A stretch of DNA of 64,000 nt from Zasmidium citrigriseum (GCA_002786025.1 NHNW01000023.1:310001-374000); one strand, 5' to 3'. Shown: positions 29,503 through 39,293, counted from the stretch's first letter. Notes: generated by a model from the letters alone, not told the origin. Program-made: numbers and translations.

Positions 29503-30239
29503 ACGGTACTTGGTAATCACTCCAAACCATTGGCTCGAGCTAATGAGAAGTTGACTAGACAGACCCCAACTACTTGTCAGTCAAGGGTTGTGTCCCGAAG
29601 CTTAACAAGTCAGAGAGTATGGAGTGTTCGAAAATTACTAACGAGAAAGGTCTCTGTACAAGCGAAATGTGGTGGTGGCTTGGCCGTGCAATTTATACAC
29701 ATTGGCATGGTATGGAGATGAAGTCGATTAAACCTGTTCAGCAGCGCTGAGAGACGGTCGAGTGCGCAAACATTTGATTTGGAGCAAACCGGGAGGGTCG
29801 ATCCGTTGGGACTTGTGTCCACGCAAGCGCATACGGTGTTCACGATATCTATGCAATAGATAGGCTCATGAGAGGCATATCGTTTTAGAAGGCTCGAGAA
29901 ACTCACTCTGTTCTTGAGCAGCGATGTCGAGTTGATAAACGGCCAATTTTCCATTCGTCCGGGATGACCGGAAGACTCTTCGTCTTTGCGCAACCATCGT
30001 GCAGCCCAAATCGTCATTCAATTCCAGCCTTATATTCGGGACACAATATTGAAGAGAAACCGTGATCTCGACAGTGGAGGCTGCTCGGTGCAGGCGAACT
30101 CGGTAGGATCTTCTATTCCGAGAAGCTGACGAGCAACGACGTATAAATACTTCCTCCTTGCCTGCTTGAGAGTCTTCCAGCGTTCCTTTCGCTCTCACCC
30201 ATCCCCCGCAATCCCGAAATCATCCATCAGCTGGTCAAG
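29503..30239. other. Intergenic region upstream of the aminotransferase
   Basis: 737 bases; a TATA-like box lies at 30142-30149. No supported gene. Confidence 0.45.
30142..30149 (+). promoter_or_regulatory. TATA-like box of the aminotransferase gene
   Basis: TATAAATA 91-98 bases before the ATG at 30240, followed by a CT-rich leader. Confidence 0.45.
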
Positions 30240-31522
30240 ATGGGAGACGCAAGTGTGCTAGATGACGAACTTGTACGTCCAGCCCTGTTGATCCCTGGGC
30301 CTGTGGACTTCGACAAGGCAGTTCTCAAGGCTATGAGCAGCGATGCGTAAGTCATGCTTCGTCGCAGGCTTCATGACGCTGCGAGGCAAGATTGTGAGAA
30401 GTGACCCTGACCGATCATCATAGCGAGTTCCACCTTGGCACACCCTTTGTCAACGTATTTGGTCAAGTCCTGACGATGCTTCGACGCCTGTTTCAAACTA
30501 CCGACCCCGAATCACAGCCTTTTGTGATTTCTGGAAGTGGCACGCTGGGCTGGGATCTCGTAGCCGCCAACCTCGTCGAAGCTGGTGAGGATGTGCTCAT
30601 ACTCAACACTGGATACTTCGCAGATTGCTTCAAAGAATGTTGTGAGAACTATGGGATCAATGCCACCGAGATCAAAGCTCCGATAGGACACCGGCCCAAG
30701 CTGGGAGAAGTCGAGGCTGCGCTTCGGCTGAAACCATACAAGATCGTCCAGCTCACACATGTTGATACTTCGACCGGGGTCCGCATACCTCTTCAGCCAC
30801 TGGTCCAACTCGTTCGACATGTCTCTCCTAGTACTCTTGTCGTCGTTGATGGCGTCTGCTCTGTCGGCTGTGAGGAGATTGCATTCGACGAGTGGGACTT
30901 GGACGTCGTCATGAGCGCAACTCAAAAGGCGATCGGATGTCCGGCCGGATTGTCAATTATGATGTGCTCCTCTCGCGCGATGAGGGTCTTTGAGTCTCGA
31001 CGGTCGAAATCAGCTTCCTACTATGCAAGCTTCACCAAATGGCTCCCAGTAATGCGGAGATACGAGGCCAGGAAGCTCGGGTACTTTGCCACCGTTTCGA
31101 CGCAGCTGATCCACGCTCTTCATGTGGCACTGACTTTGATACTTTCCCGTCCCCTTGCAGAACGCTTCGATCAACACGCCCAAGTGTCGGCCAAGGTCAA
31201 ACGAGCTGTGGCAGAGATCGGCCTGGAGCAAGTGTGTCCGATTCTTGTGGATCAGTCTAATGCACTTACAGCCATGTACCTCCCTGAGGGACTTGCACCG
31301 ATAGACGTACTGCCAAGGCTTCTGCAACGAGGGGTGATACTGGCGGGTGGTCTGCACAAGGATATCATGACCCGCTGTATTCGCTTTGGGCACATGGGAG
31401 TCTGCGTGACTGATCAGAATCGAAACGACATCGATCGAGGGATTGTGGCTTTGAAAGACGTGCTCGGAGAGGTTATGCGTGAAAAGGGGCTAATTGCTGC
31501 GGTAATAGGCGATAAGGCATGA
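30240..31522 (+). CDS. Class V aminotransferase (alanine-glyoxylate / serine-pyruvate aminotransferase-like)
   Basis: Two exons, 30240-30346 and 30424-31522, giving 401 aa; the 77-nt intron has GTAAGT and TCATAG ends. N-terminal LLIPGPVDFDKAVLKAMSSD and EFHLGTPFVNVFGQVL match the alanine-glyoxylate aminotransferase family, followed by VISGSGTLGWDLVAANLVE. PLP contacts are Asp178 in VVVDGVCSVG and the Schiff-base Lys204 in SATQKAIGCPAGLS. The enzyme should transaminate glyoxylate or a related oxoacid. The C-terminus (VIGDKA) is not a clear peroxisomal PTS1. Together with the hydroxyacid dehydrogenase 7 kb away a glyoxylate link is possible but not demonstrated. Confidence 0.93.
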
Positions 31523-31941
31523 GTTTTGACCTGTCTATTGATTATGAAAGAAACTTCATCACTCAGTCAGAGCTCATTGCACATTGCACATTCGTAAGGT
31601 AATGCTGAGATTGCATAGCAGTGGCGAAGCGTGATAAAAGACGGGGTTTGATTTGAAGCAGGGCTATTCTCTGAACAATTTGAGCGAGCTACTTGCGAAC
31701 AGTGTCAGACCTGACTGAAAGCCCTTGCGAAAGGGAACGGATATTATTTCCAAATATCAAAGTCATATCAAGTACATATTGCTGAAGTTACTTTGCAAGA
31801 CGTATGGCCTGTCAGAGTCAGCCATCGCTCGATTCTAACGTTGCCAAGCACCAATAAAGCTGCGTTATAGTGAACATGCCATTCAATGACAAACATGAGC
31901 ACCACCGCAACCTCTCGATCATCGGCTTGCCTGCAGACCTG
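31523..31941. other. Intergenic stretch between aminotransferase and family member F
   Basis: 419 bases between convergent genes. Nothing recognised. Confidence 0.45.
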
Positions 31942-32882
31942 CTAAGCACCATTTGGCTCTTGAATCACGACCGCAGGATGTTGGACATCGCGATCAGAAC
32001 GTATCATCCTTTGCTTGACATGATACCGGCCGGCCCTGACGTCGTCCTTCTCCGAGTCCGTCAAGATATGTCGAACGCAATTCTGTGAGACCCACTCGAA
32101 GAATGGCTTCCTTGTGAGTCTAATGCGCTCATGTTCGTCCGGATGGCTCATGTGGATGTGTTTCTGAACCCCCTGAACTCCAGACAGATGTCGATAACCA
32201 CCTTTATAAGATCTGGCGTAGTTGCCGCCGCAGAACTTGCATGACAACTCCAACACAGATTCATCCACTTTTACAATAGTAGCGTATCTCGGATCAAGAC
32301 TGAACAAAGGATACTTCCGGCTTGCTGGGTCGCCTCTTGGGGCTGGCCTTTGCTCGGGCCGCCAATCGTCTTCGTCCGTAGAGGAGATCGTAGGGACAGG
32401 CGAGGTGGCTCTCCTCTTGCGACTTGTACTTGGAGATGCTCTCACGACAATGTTGCCGTTCGTATCTTCCCGCCGGGTCGAAGATCCTGCGTGTGCCCTG
32501 CTGTCGAGAGTTCGAGCCTCTGGTGGAAAAGACACAGGAGTGGAGATGCCATTTCGCACACGGCGCTTGAAGACGTCAGCACGAGTTCGAATAGAGCAAT
32601 GTAATGAACGCTGTTATGTATCGCCCTAAATTTCTAAAGTTCTTGAAAAGATTGATTGATCGTTGTCTTGGGACGTACCCTTTCTTCGCCAAACTCTTCC
32701 TCTCGCCTCAGTGGCTGCTGCCTGTGCGCAGGCTGCTCGAGAGATGCGACGTATGCGTCTCTTTCGTCCATCTCCTTGAGGATCTGTCGGCCGAGCTCCC
32801 GCTGCTCGCGCAAGAGCTGAATACGCTCGTCACGCTGCCGCAGGCTTGCCGCATCTTCTTGTCGGTATCTCGAATAGTCCAT
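31942..32882 (-). CDS. Family member F: coiled-coil plus CxxC...HxxxxH zinc-finger-like protein
   Basis: Two phase-0 exons, 32882-32679 and 32565-31942, giving 275 aa. The 113-nt intron is the longest in the family; its branch site is GTGCTGAC and the acceptor is CTTCAAG. Exon 1 coiled coil LLREQRELGRQILKEM is closest to members A and E. The C-terminal domain reads VLELSCKFCGGNY, LSGVQGVQKHIHMSHPDE, FEWVSQNCVRHIL and VRAGRYHV. The linker contains an RKRRATSP-type basic patch. This copy lies about 10 kb from the A-E group and lacks the CATGTGAAAG motif upstream. Function is unknown. Confidence 0.75.
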
Positions 32883-33293
32883 GGTTTGCCAATGTGCCTC
32901 TGAGAATAACTTGAATGGATCTGGGCGACTCTCGAGGGAGAATCCTCAAGTGCGGACTGAGAGTCGTGACATATATCAGGAAAATTGTCGTGCGACGCAA
33001 GCTAAAATTACTCAGCCTGCTCCAGCCAAGCTGTATCTGCTTACCAGCTGCGCATTAGGGACGACTCAGAACTCTGGTATTACTAGGACTGCCGAACACA
33101 GGGACATGCTGTCTTTTCGCCTGTGGTCATTCGGTATTGTGCGCATTGCTACACCACCGATGTAGCCATCCTGGACTATTCAGCCTGACACACGCTAATA
33201 CGTCACATGCATTCGACATACAAAGCTCTATCACCGATCGACTGTATATTCTGAGCGACTCGCAGAAGTACCATACGCCTTCAATGACCATGG
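32883..33293. other. Intergenic stretch between member F and nitroreductase
   Basis: 411 bases containing the F promoter. No gene or repeat seen. Confidence 0.45.
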
Positions 33294-34031
33294 TTATTCC
33301 AGAAAATCCACCTGATTCTCAATCGGCTCCCTCTCGCTGATAATGCTATTGATCTTCTCATCACTCGGCCACCCAATCGCCAAGCCAACCAAGATCATTC
33401 GATCCTCTGGCAAACCAAATTCTCTTCTCAAGACCTCCGGATATCCGGTCACACTGACCTGAAGACAACTTCCCACTCCTCTCGCACTGAGCAACAGGAT
33501 CAGGTTCTGTATGAAAAGCCCCACAGTCAACGCATCAAACTCCTTCAAGCAATCGTCCATCGAGATGACACCCACAACCGGAGCTCCGAAGAACGAAAAG
33601 TTCCTCTTCCGAGCCTGATCTCGTGCTTCCCGGTTCTCGTCGCCCATAACGTCGTATCCCGCTTGCCCATAGAGCTGCTGTACAAGGACGTCCCGATGAT
33701 GTTTGAATTTGACGGGCAGTGGCGGCATCTGTGGCTCTGAAGTTTCTGAGGCATGCATCATGCTTGCGACGATCCGGTCTCGTGAGGCACCCGTCGCTAG
33801 GGACAGCCGCCAGTTTTGAATGTTGGAGTTGGAAGCCGCTCCTCTTTGCGCGAGGCTGAGACATTCTTTCAGCAGGTCCATCGGTACAGGTGCGCTCTTG
33901 AAGGCTCTTGTGGAGCGACGATTGCGAATGACAGAATCGATATCCTGAGCTGATGATTTTGAACCGGTCATTGCGGTGGTGTTGTGGAGGTCTTGCTGGG
34001 CGGCTGGTGCGGTCATAGGTCCCTCTGCCAT
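33294..34031 (-). CDS. Nitroreductase-family FMN oxidoreductase
   Basis: Single exon, 245 aa. Family hallmarks: an N-terminal RNRRSTRAFKSAPVPMDLL (FMN-phosphate binding), RGAASNSNIQNWRL (SNxQ/P-W motif), a central variable loop, PVVGVISMDD, then GLFIQNLILLLSARGVGSCL and GYPEVLRREFGLPEDRMILVGLAIGWP near the C-terminus. Such enzymes reduce nitro groups to hydroxylamines with NAD(P)H. The first about 20 residues are low-complexity; the second Met at residue 6 or the one at 21 could be the start. Its divergent neighbour (34735-35449) resembles 4-hydroxylaminobenzoate lyase, which acts on the product a 4-nitrobenzoate reductase would make. Confidence 0.92.
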   Translation of the reverse strand: MAEGPMTAPAAQQDLHNTTAMTGSKSSAQDIDSVIRNRRSTRAFKSAPVPMDLLKECLSLAQRGAASNSNIQNWRLSLATGASRDRIVASMMHASETSEPQMPPLPVKFKHHRDVLVQQLYGQAGYDVMGDENREARDQARKRNFSFFGAPVVGVISMDDCLKEFDALTVGLFIQNLILLLSARGVGSCLQVSVTGYPEVLRREFGLPEDRMILVGLAIGWPSDEKINSIISEREPIENQVDFLE

Positions 34032-34734
34032 TGAACAGGATCGAAAGCTCTCCTTCGTCTCTTGAAAGCCATTGAGATATCAATGGTCTGATGTGATTAT
34101 CGTCGTAATAAAGCGAGGTCGAGAGCTGAGGATAGCTCGGCGGCTAGCTCTGTCATACTCGGCTATGGCTGATCAATTCGTCCGAGGATTCAGAGAGCGT
34201 AATTGCTTCTTCTCCAAAGGACATTCTCAAATTGGATTGCTAGCCCTTCTTCGCTTCAACTGTTGAGTACGACGAGGCTGACGTCGTATAGCCAAGGCTG
34301 TGTAGTAATCAGGCAAGGGTAGACAGAGCGGCGAATTCGTCCGTTTTTCGTCCGTTGCCGACAATGTGGTTTGGATTGGGAGTGAATTCGAAGAGAAACG
34401 ACTATTCGTAGTTTGATAGGGCTCTGCCCTTGGTGTGATTATTGAATGCCCTTGCCCTACGCTGCCAAAAGCGTTCGGACAAGAAGGTCGAGGACCTGCT
34501 ACCTCCGAATCTCAGGCGCTTGCCGAATGCGGACTAGTCCGCGCTTCTCGAAGCGAGGCGGCTTCCAGCCTCGCGCCGAGGGTCTGTATTGGAGATGGGA
34601 GGACCTGATTAGACTTAGTGCTCAATACGCACGAAAGCCATTTCGCTGCCGCTCGAAGGCTTTCATAAGAGCGATGCTCCCCAGAGAAAGAATGGAGATC
34701 GAGAACACGGTCATCATCAAAGTAAAGTACCAAC
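34032..34734. promoter_or_regulatory. Divergent intergenic region between nitroreductase and hydroxylaminobenzoate-lyase-like gene
   Basis: 703 bases shared by two divergent genes. Possible co-regulation is inferred from layout only; I cannot identify an operator. The open frames inside have no recognisable domains. Confidence 0.4.
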
Positions 34735-35449
34735 ATGAACGGGACAATTCTCAACAAGGACGAAGTCTCTAGCAAGACGCCTCAAGATCCAGTTGACATT
34801 GCGGCCTATCCGAACGCTCAGGAGCTAGTCGAACGCACTCGCGAGTTCCTGACTGAGATCCAGAACTTGTATGATACCCCCTAAAAGACACCGCCCCTTG
34901 CTCACGCAGAAGCAGATCCCCAAGCAAAGACCTCGAGCACTACCTCAACAATAACTACGGACCAGGCAACGCCTACTACGAAGACTTCAGTAGACTCCTC
35001 AAGCAAGGTTTCGCCGAAGGCTGGATCGCAACGCACGAACTCGACGGCCCTCAATTCCGAGCTCGCAAAGTCAGTACTCTCCAGTCTCTCCCACTCACGA
35101 ACCACTAACAAACCACTGGATCATGGACCCCTCTCCCAAAAACCTCTACATGTCCCTCACGGCCGTCTACTTCGACTCGGAAGAGATCATCGCACCAAAA
35201 GACTCCCATCACAAACATCCGTACGGCGAGATCAATTGTGTGATTCCAATCGATGAGGACTTCCAGCTTGAAGGGTTGCCCGTGGGTGAGAAGTGGCAAG
35301 GAGCGGGATGGACGAGCCTTGCTTCTGGGACACATCATTTGCCTCGTGCGAGGGGTGGAAGGGGATTGGTGTACTTCTTTTTGCCGAGTGGAAGGATGGT
35401 GCTGGGAAAGGAAGTCGATCCTGATGAGCCGCAGCCGAGTCGGATCTGA
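34735..35449 (+). CDS. 4-hydroxylaminobenzoate lyase-like protein (DUF4863 family)
   Basis: Three exons, 34735-34868, 34910-35069 and 35120-35449, giving 207 aa. Exon 2 to 3 reads GWIATHELDGPQFRARK/IMDPSPKNLYMSLTAVYFD, and exon 3 continues HHKHPYGEINCVIPIDED, WQGAGWTSLASGTHH and GLVYFFLPSGRM, a cupin-like pattern with His residues suited to metal binding. This matches the PnbB/DUF4863 family, in which the bacterial enzyme turns 4-hydroxylaminobenzoate into protocatechuate and ammonium. The first intron is 41 nt. The second has a GTCAGT donor and CTAAC branch site but ends in GG, not AG, at the only junction that keeps the conserved sequence. Either it uses a non-canonical acceptor, or the site is mutated, or there is a base error. 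Confidence 0.75.
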
Positions 35450-35679
35450 TGATCTGGTAAGAGAGTGATTTTAAAGAATGAACACCGAATTATGTCGATC
35501 AATGCTGCATGGTGATGTCTTTGATCCGGAGGAGAAAGCTCATAGTATATGCGGCTCCGCCCATCCGTTCATCAGTTGAGCCCTGAAGCAGATAATCAGT
35601 ACAACGCTTTCCAAACTGCCGGCCCCAAGGGGCGTCTGACCCATGGTCCAAGAGATGCCCGTCTTCACTTATTCGTCTC

Positions 35680-36399
35680 TCACAATCCCTTCCGCGGAAG
35701 CCCGGCCAGCTCTGCAAGTCTTGCCTTCAACTCCGTCGGGACATGCTTGGGGATTTCGTTGAGAGCCTCATTCCACTCCCACACACCGTTCGAGACCGTA
35801 AAAGATATCTTGTCCAGCTGATTCTGACGAACCGACACTAAAGCTGTCATGTCGATGAACCAAAGCGCACCAGCAAACAAGCCTTCGAAACGACTTCTTC
35901 CGGCTGCGTAAGCGCGTGCGTCGACGCCGAGTAAGTCTATGGTCAGACTCTTCAAATTGGGGAGGCTACGGCAGCTGCGCATAGCATTGTCAAACGAGGG
36001 TCCGCCCAGGTATCCGACAGACACGTGCTTGATGAAGTCGGTTCGTGGTCGTTGGAGGCTGAAGGGCAAGTATCGCAAGTACGATAGCAGCGGGGAGACC
36101 TCGCTCGGAAACTCGAAATGGAAGATATTTCTGCTGTATAGCAACGGCTTCGCCTCGCTGTACGTGAGCTTGCTGACCCGCAGGATCGCCGTGCCGTGTT
36201 TCCCCAAAAGCGAGGTGTCGTGGTAGAGTGAAGTGACGAGTGGCCGCCCATGAGAGTCGTGCAGTCTGATGTCGAGCCTGTCGCGGATCAAAAGGCAACC
36301 GCAGATCATCTCACGTAGTTCGGGAGGGAGCTTCTCGAATGGGAAAGTCTTGTGAGCGACTGGAGAAGGTGGTTGAATGGCATTCATCCGGCGCTCCAT
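35680..36399 (-). CDS. F-box/2EXR-like protein (short form 1)
   Basis: Single exon, 239 aa from the Met at 36399; upstream in-frame Mets (36414, 36501) exist. The signature FPFEKLPPELREMICGCLL sits at about residue 19, followed by TAILRVSKLTYSEAKPLLYSRNIFHFEF, the repeated pattern of this expanded fungal family, and LPNLKSLTIDLLGVDAR. The C-terminus ELKARLAELAGL is shared with the next gene (RFKARLTELAGL), so the two are tandem paralogues about 560 bp apart. These are thought to be F-box-type substrate adaptors, but no partner is known. Confidence 0.75.
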   Translation of the reverse strand: MERRMNAIQPPSPVAHKTFPFEKLPPELREMICGCLLIRDRLDIRLHDSHGRPLVTSLYHDTSLLGKHGTAILRVSKLTYSEAKPLLYSRNIFHFEFPSEVSPLLSYLRYLPFSLQRPRTDFIKHVSVGYLGGPSFDNAMRSCRSLPNLKSLTIDLLGVDARAYAAGRSRFEGLFAGALWFIDMTALVSVRQNQLDKISFTVSNGVWEWNEALNEIPKHVPTELKARLAELAGLPRKGL

Positions 36400-36958
36400 G
36401 GTATCGAATATCGGCATGAATTGGAGCTTGCAGTAGTTCGGCGTCTTTTGACTGAGATCGTGGGTCGATACGAGGTCCATAAAGCCCCTTGTGCGGCTCA
36501 TGTTCGTCGCTTAATGTATGTCGAGCGTATCCGACAGACTGGATGTCATGCAAGCGGTTTTTGTCGTTGGTGTGTCGGTGCCGGCAATCAAGAATACAGA
36601 GGCTTTAGTGCTCCGCCGAAGTGAGCCCAATGACGACGTCTGTCAGATTAGGTATCACATGAAGCGACACTAAACTTGAATGAAAGCTTATGGGAAGCAG
36701 TCGCGGGATTTCGTGCTTGTGACACACCAGCAGGTGTCAGCTTCAACGGCAGAGTTCCCTGCGGCCAGCGCTTCCAATCTCAGATGCTTACGCACGCCAA
36801 TTGTCTCGTGATGATAGGTCAATGCTTGGGTAGCGACGTCTTTCAGTACCACCGTCTCCCAGAAAAGGCGGCTTACCGACAAGACATCACACAAGGATGC
36901 TTGGACTCTCTAATAGATCTCCATTGCGTATCAATACCTTCAATTGCCCCATTCTCGG
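36400..36958. other. Intergenic stretch between the two short F-box-like genes
   Basis: 559 bases; upstream region of the 35680-36399 gene and 3' flank of the next. Nothing recognised. Confidence 0.45.
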
Positions 36959-37708
36959 TCACTCCTGCGAGGCAAGCCCAGCCAACTCCGTCAGTCTCGC
37001 CTTGAATCTCCCCGGGGCCTCCGCAGAAGACATCTCGTAGTATCGATCCTTTTCCCACGACTCACCCGGGCACGCGAAAGAAACTTTGTCTAGCTGTGCT
37101 TGACGGTCCGCATTAGGTGCCGATATGTCAATGAAGTCTAGTGCATCAGCAACAGCGCCGTTAGGTCCGTTCCACACCCTCTTCCCGGCCCACGCAGCGT
37201 AGACGTCGTTGGCATCGATCTCAATAATCAGAGTCTTCAAATTGGCGAGGCGGCGGAAAGCTTGCATGGCATCCACCATATGTCCCCGTGCCTCATATGA
37301 AATGCTTACATGGTGAATGTGTTCGCCGGTGCGCTTTTCACTGATGAGAAGGGATATGCGACCCGAAAGGAAGTGACCAGCAGCAGATGAGTTGTTGAAT
37401 GCGAACACGTTCTTGCTGTAGAGTGTTGGGAGCGCCTCGTTGTAGATGAATCTGTTGGTTCGAAGGATCGCAGCTCCGTGTTTCCCTAGAGGGGGCGCGT
37501 GTCTTCGGGGTGGCGCACGACGTCGATCTGGATCGACGGCTGTAACAGTCGGAGGACCGCGAAAGCTGCGAAAGCAGACGCTGAATGTCCCGCAGACCAG
37601 GAGATGTTCGTAGATTGATTCGCGTAGCTCTGCTGGGAGTTCTTCAAAGCGAAAGATCCTCAAGGTCCCAGTTGAGCCCGATTCGACGGCATTGGATTTT
37701 GGGGCCAT
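36959..37708 (-). CDS. F-box/2EXR-like protein (short form 2)
   Basis: Single exon, 249 aa from the Met at 37708 (MAPKSNAVESGSTGTLRIF); the frame is open to 37855 but the extension looks like leader sequence. FRFEELPAELRESIYEHLL is the family motif. It is followed by GKHGAAILRTNRFIYNEALP (compare GKHGTAILRVSKLTYSEAKP in the previous gene), FAFNNSSAAGHF and ANLKTLIIEIDANDVYAAWAG. It is a tandem paralogue of the gene at 35680-36399; function as above. Confidence 0.75.
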   Translation of the reverse strand: MAPKSNAVESGSTGTLRIFRFEELPAELRESIYEHLLVCGTFSVCFRSFRGPPTVTAVDPDRRRAPPRRHAPPLGKHGAAILRTNRFIYNEALPTLYSKNVFAFNNSSAAGHFLSGRISLLISEKRTGEHIHHVSISYEARGHMVDAMQAFRRLANLKTLIIEIDANDVYAAWAGKRVWNGPNGAVADALDFIDISAPNADRQAQLDKVSFACPGESWEKDRYYEMSSAEAPGRFKARLTELAGLASQE

Positions 37709-37838
37709 GCTGTTCTCGTTGCCGGAGTTCGAAATGCTACAGGAAGTCAGGTAGCGTGAACTAATGGGACTGAGTCGGAGCAGAGCCTCTACTTGAATGA
37801 AGAGGGGTGCGATTGCTGTGACAAAGGGAAAAAGATTA

Positions 37839-39293
37839 TCAGCAGTTAGATCCACCTCGCAGCTCTGAGAGTCTTTCGTACGAATGTGTGCTCGTCAAAG
37901 GGTATGCTCGTGAAAGGTTGGCGGGACTGATTGCGCACCACACTTTTTGCCAACGAATGCCGATGAGGGCTTGAAACGAGTCGCTAAGGATCGTCGAGAG
38001 GCATGTGATAGCTGGGCAAATCTCGGCAGAGCTGTTTCGTTCGCCCTTATTCTTCCTCGCCATTGGCTTCATCATGGCCCTCCCGTCATAGTCCTCGCCA
38101 TCATACACCACTTCGAGCTCGTCTTCATCTTCCCACGGCTCTCCAGCAGCCAGAGCTTTCGCCTTGTTGTACTGGTAGATCAACTCGTCTGCTTCCTCGA
38201 GAGACGTGCTCATGAGACACTTCTCAATCGTCTCAGTCGCAACACGCTGTTTGAGACGATTTTCCACTTGAATCTTTGAATCTTCGTCAGACATGACCAC
38301 CTCGACGCACTTGAGATGACTGAGCTCATAGAACGTGTCCCAGCTATCTTCATCGCCCGCCATCAAGTTGCTGCGCTCGGCCGATACTTGGAGCTTTTTG
38401 AGCTTTGGAAAACTACGCAGAACCATGAGCAGATCTGTAACCCCGTCTATATGACAGTCGAGGTGAATGGTCTCAACGGCCATGGCTTGACGGGCCGCTA
38501 AGGTGTGATTTGCGAATTGCTCTCCTGCTCGTGCGGTAGTCACGTCGAATACAAAGAGGCTGTAGGGTAACAGAGATGCCTCATCGTAGATCCGCCGGCA
38601 AGTCAACAGAATGTCCAGATGCAACTTGGAGTCCTCGTGGAGTTTGAGCAGTCCACCTTTCGTGGGCGCACCATACTTCTTCCTCAGAGCCGCTGCCCGT
38701 TTCTTGCAAGTGCCGCATCGTTCTTCCCCTTTCTCGTAGAAGTGACGCTTCCGTGTCCAGTCCTCCGTTCCACAGCAGAAACGAGCATAGTCCTGTACTT
38801 CGAGGTCATAGGTGGCATCTCGACAGCCCATGTGGCGTGTGCCGTAGCGGTCGATCACCTTGTCCGATGGACGCGTGTAGCGATTGTATCGGAGGGACCC
38901 ATCTTCGTGGAAGCAGTCGTCCATACTGACAGGAGCAGTCTTGCTCATGGCATACACCCGGTCCCAGTCATGGTTTTTGCAGATCGCATACGTCGTCTTC
39001 TCATACTCAGGTCTCTCCTTGTATTCCGGAAAGTCCCAAAGTTTATCAGTTGATTTCGTCTCGACTTCCCTCATGGCACTCCAGTAAGGCAGCCATTTCT
39101 CGGTCGACTTGCAATGTCTCGAACTGATATGAATCGTGCCGGCTCCAAAGACATACTCGTATACGCGGTTTCTGAGCTCCGCTGGTATCTTCCAGAAGTT
39201 CGATTCATCCTGAGGATGAGCATTGGCGGTATCGGCTTTGGCGTCTGGCGGCTTTTGCGCGGGATGACCTTTCAACCCGCGACGAGGATTCAT
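37839..39293 (-). CDS. F-box/2EXR-like protein (long form)
   Basis: Single exon, 484 aa from the Met at 39293 (MNPRRGLKGHPAQK); the frame is open to 39371. NFWKIPAELRNRVYEYVFG begins at about residue 33. Further family features are LHLDILLTCRRIYDEASLLPYSLFVFDVT and the VETIHLDCHIDGVTDLLMVLRSFPKLKKLQVSAE block. Between them is a Cys-rich insert (ARFCCGTEDW, ERCGTCKKRAAALRKK) that could bind zinc. After an acidic DEDELEVVYDGEDYDG stretch the last 60 residues look unrelated to the family and may be read-through into 3' flank or reflect a missed intron. It is the last intact gene before the retroelement block, about 190 bp from its edge. Confidence 0.72.
   Translation of the reverse strand: MNPRRGLKGHPAQKPPDAKADTANAHPQDESNFWKIPAELRNRVYEYVFGAGTIHISSRHCKSTEKWLPYWSAMREVETKSTDKLWDFPEYKERPEYEKTTYAICKNHDWDRVYAMSKTAPVSMDDCFHEDGSLRYNRYTRPSDKVIDRYGTRHMGCRDATYDLEVQDYARFCCGTEDWTRKRHFYEKGEERCGTCKKRAAALRKKYGAPTKGGLLKLHEDSKLHLDILLTCRRIYDEASLLPYSLFVFDVTTARAGEQFANHTLAARQAMAVETIHLDCHIDGVTDLLMVLRSFPKLKKLQVSAERSNLMAGDEDSWDTFYELSHLKCVEVVMSDEDSKIQVENRLKQRVATETIEKCLMSTSLEEADELIYQYNKAKALAAGEPWEDEDELEVVYDGEDYDGRAMMKPMARKNKGERNSSAEICPAITCLSTILSDSFQALIGIRWQKVWCAISPANLSRAYPLTSTHSYERLSELRGGSNC

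Noticed and set aside
30240..31522. Peroxisomal targeting of the aminotransferase
   Set aside because: The C-terminal tripeptide does not fit SKL-type signals and no PTS2 pattern is visible at the N-terminus.
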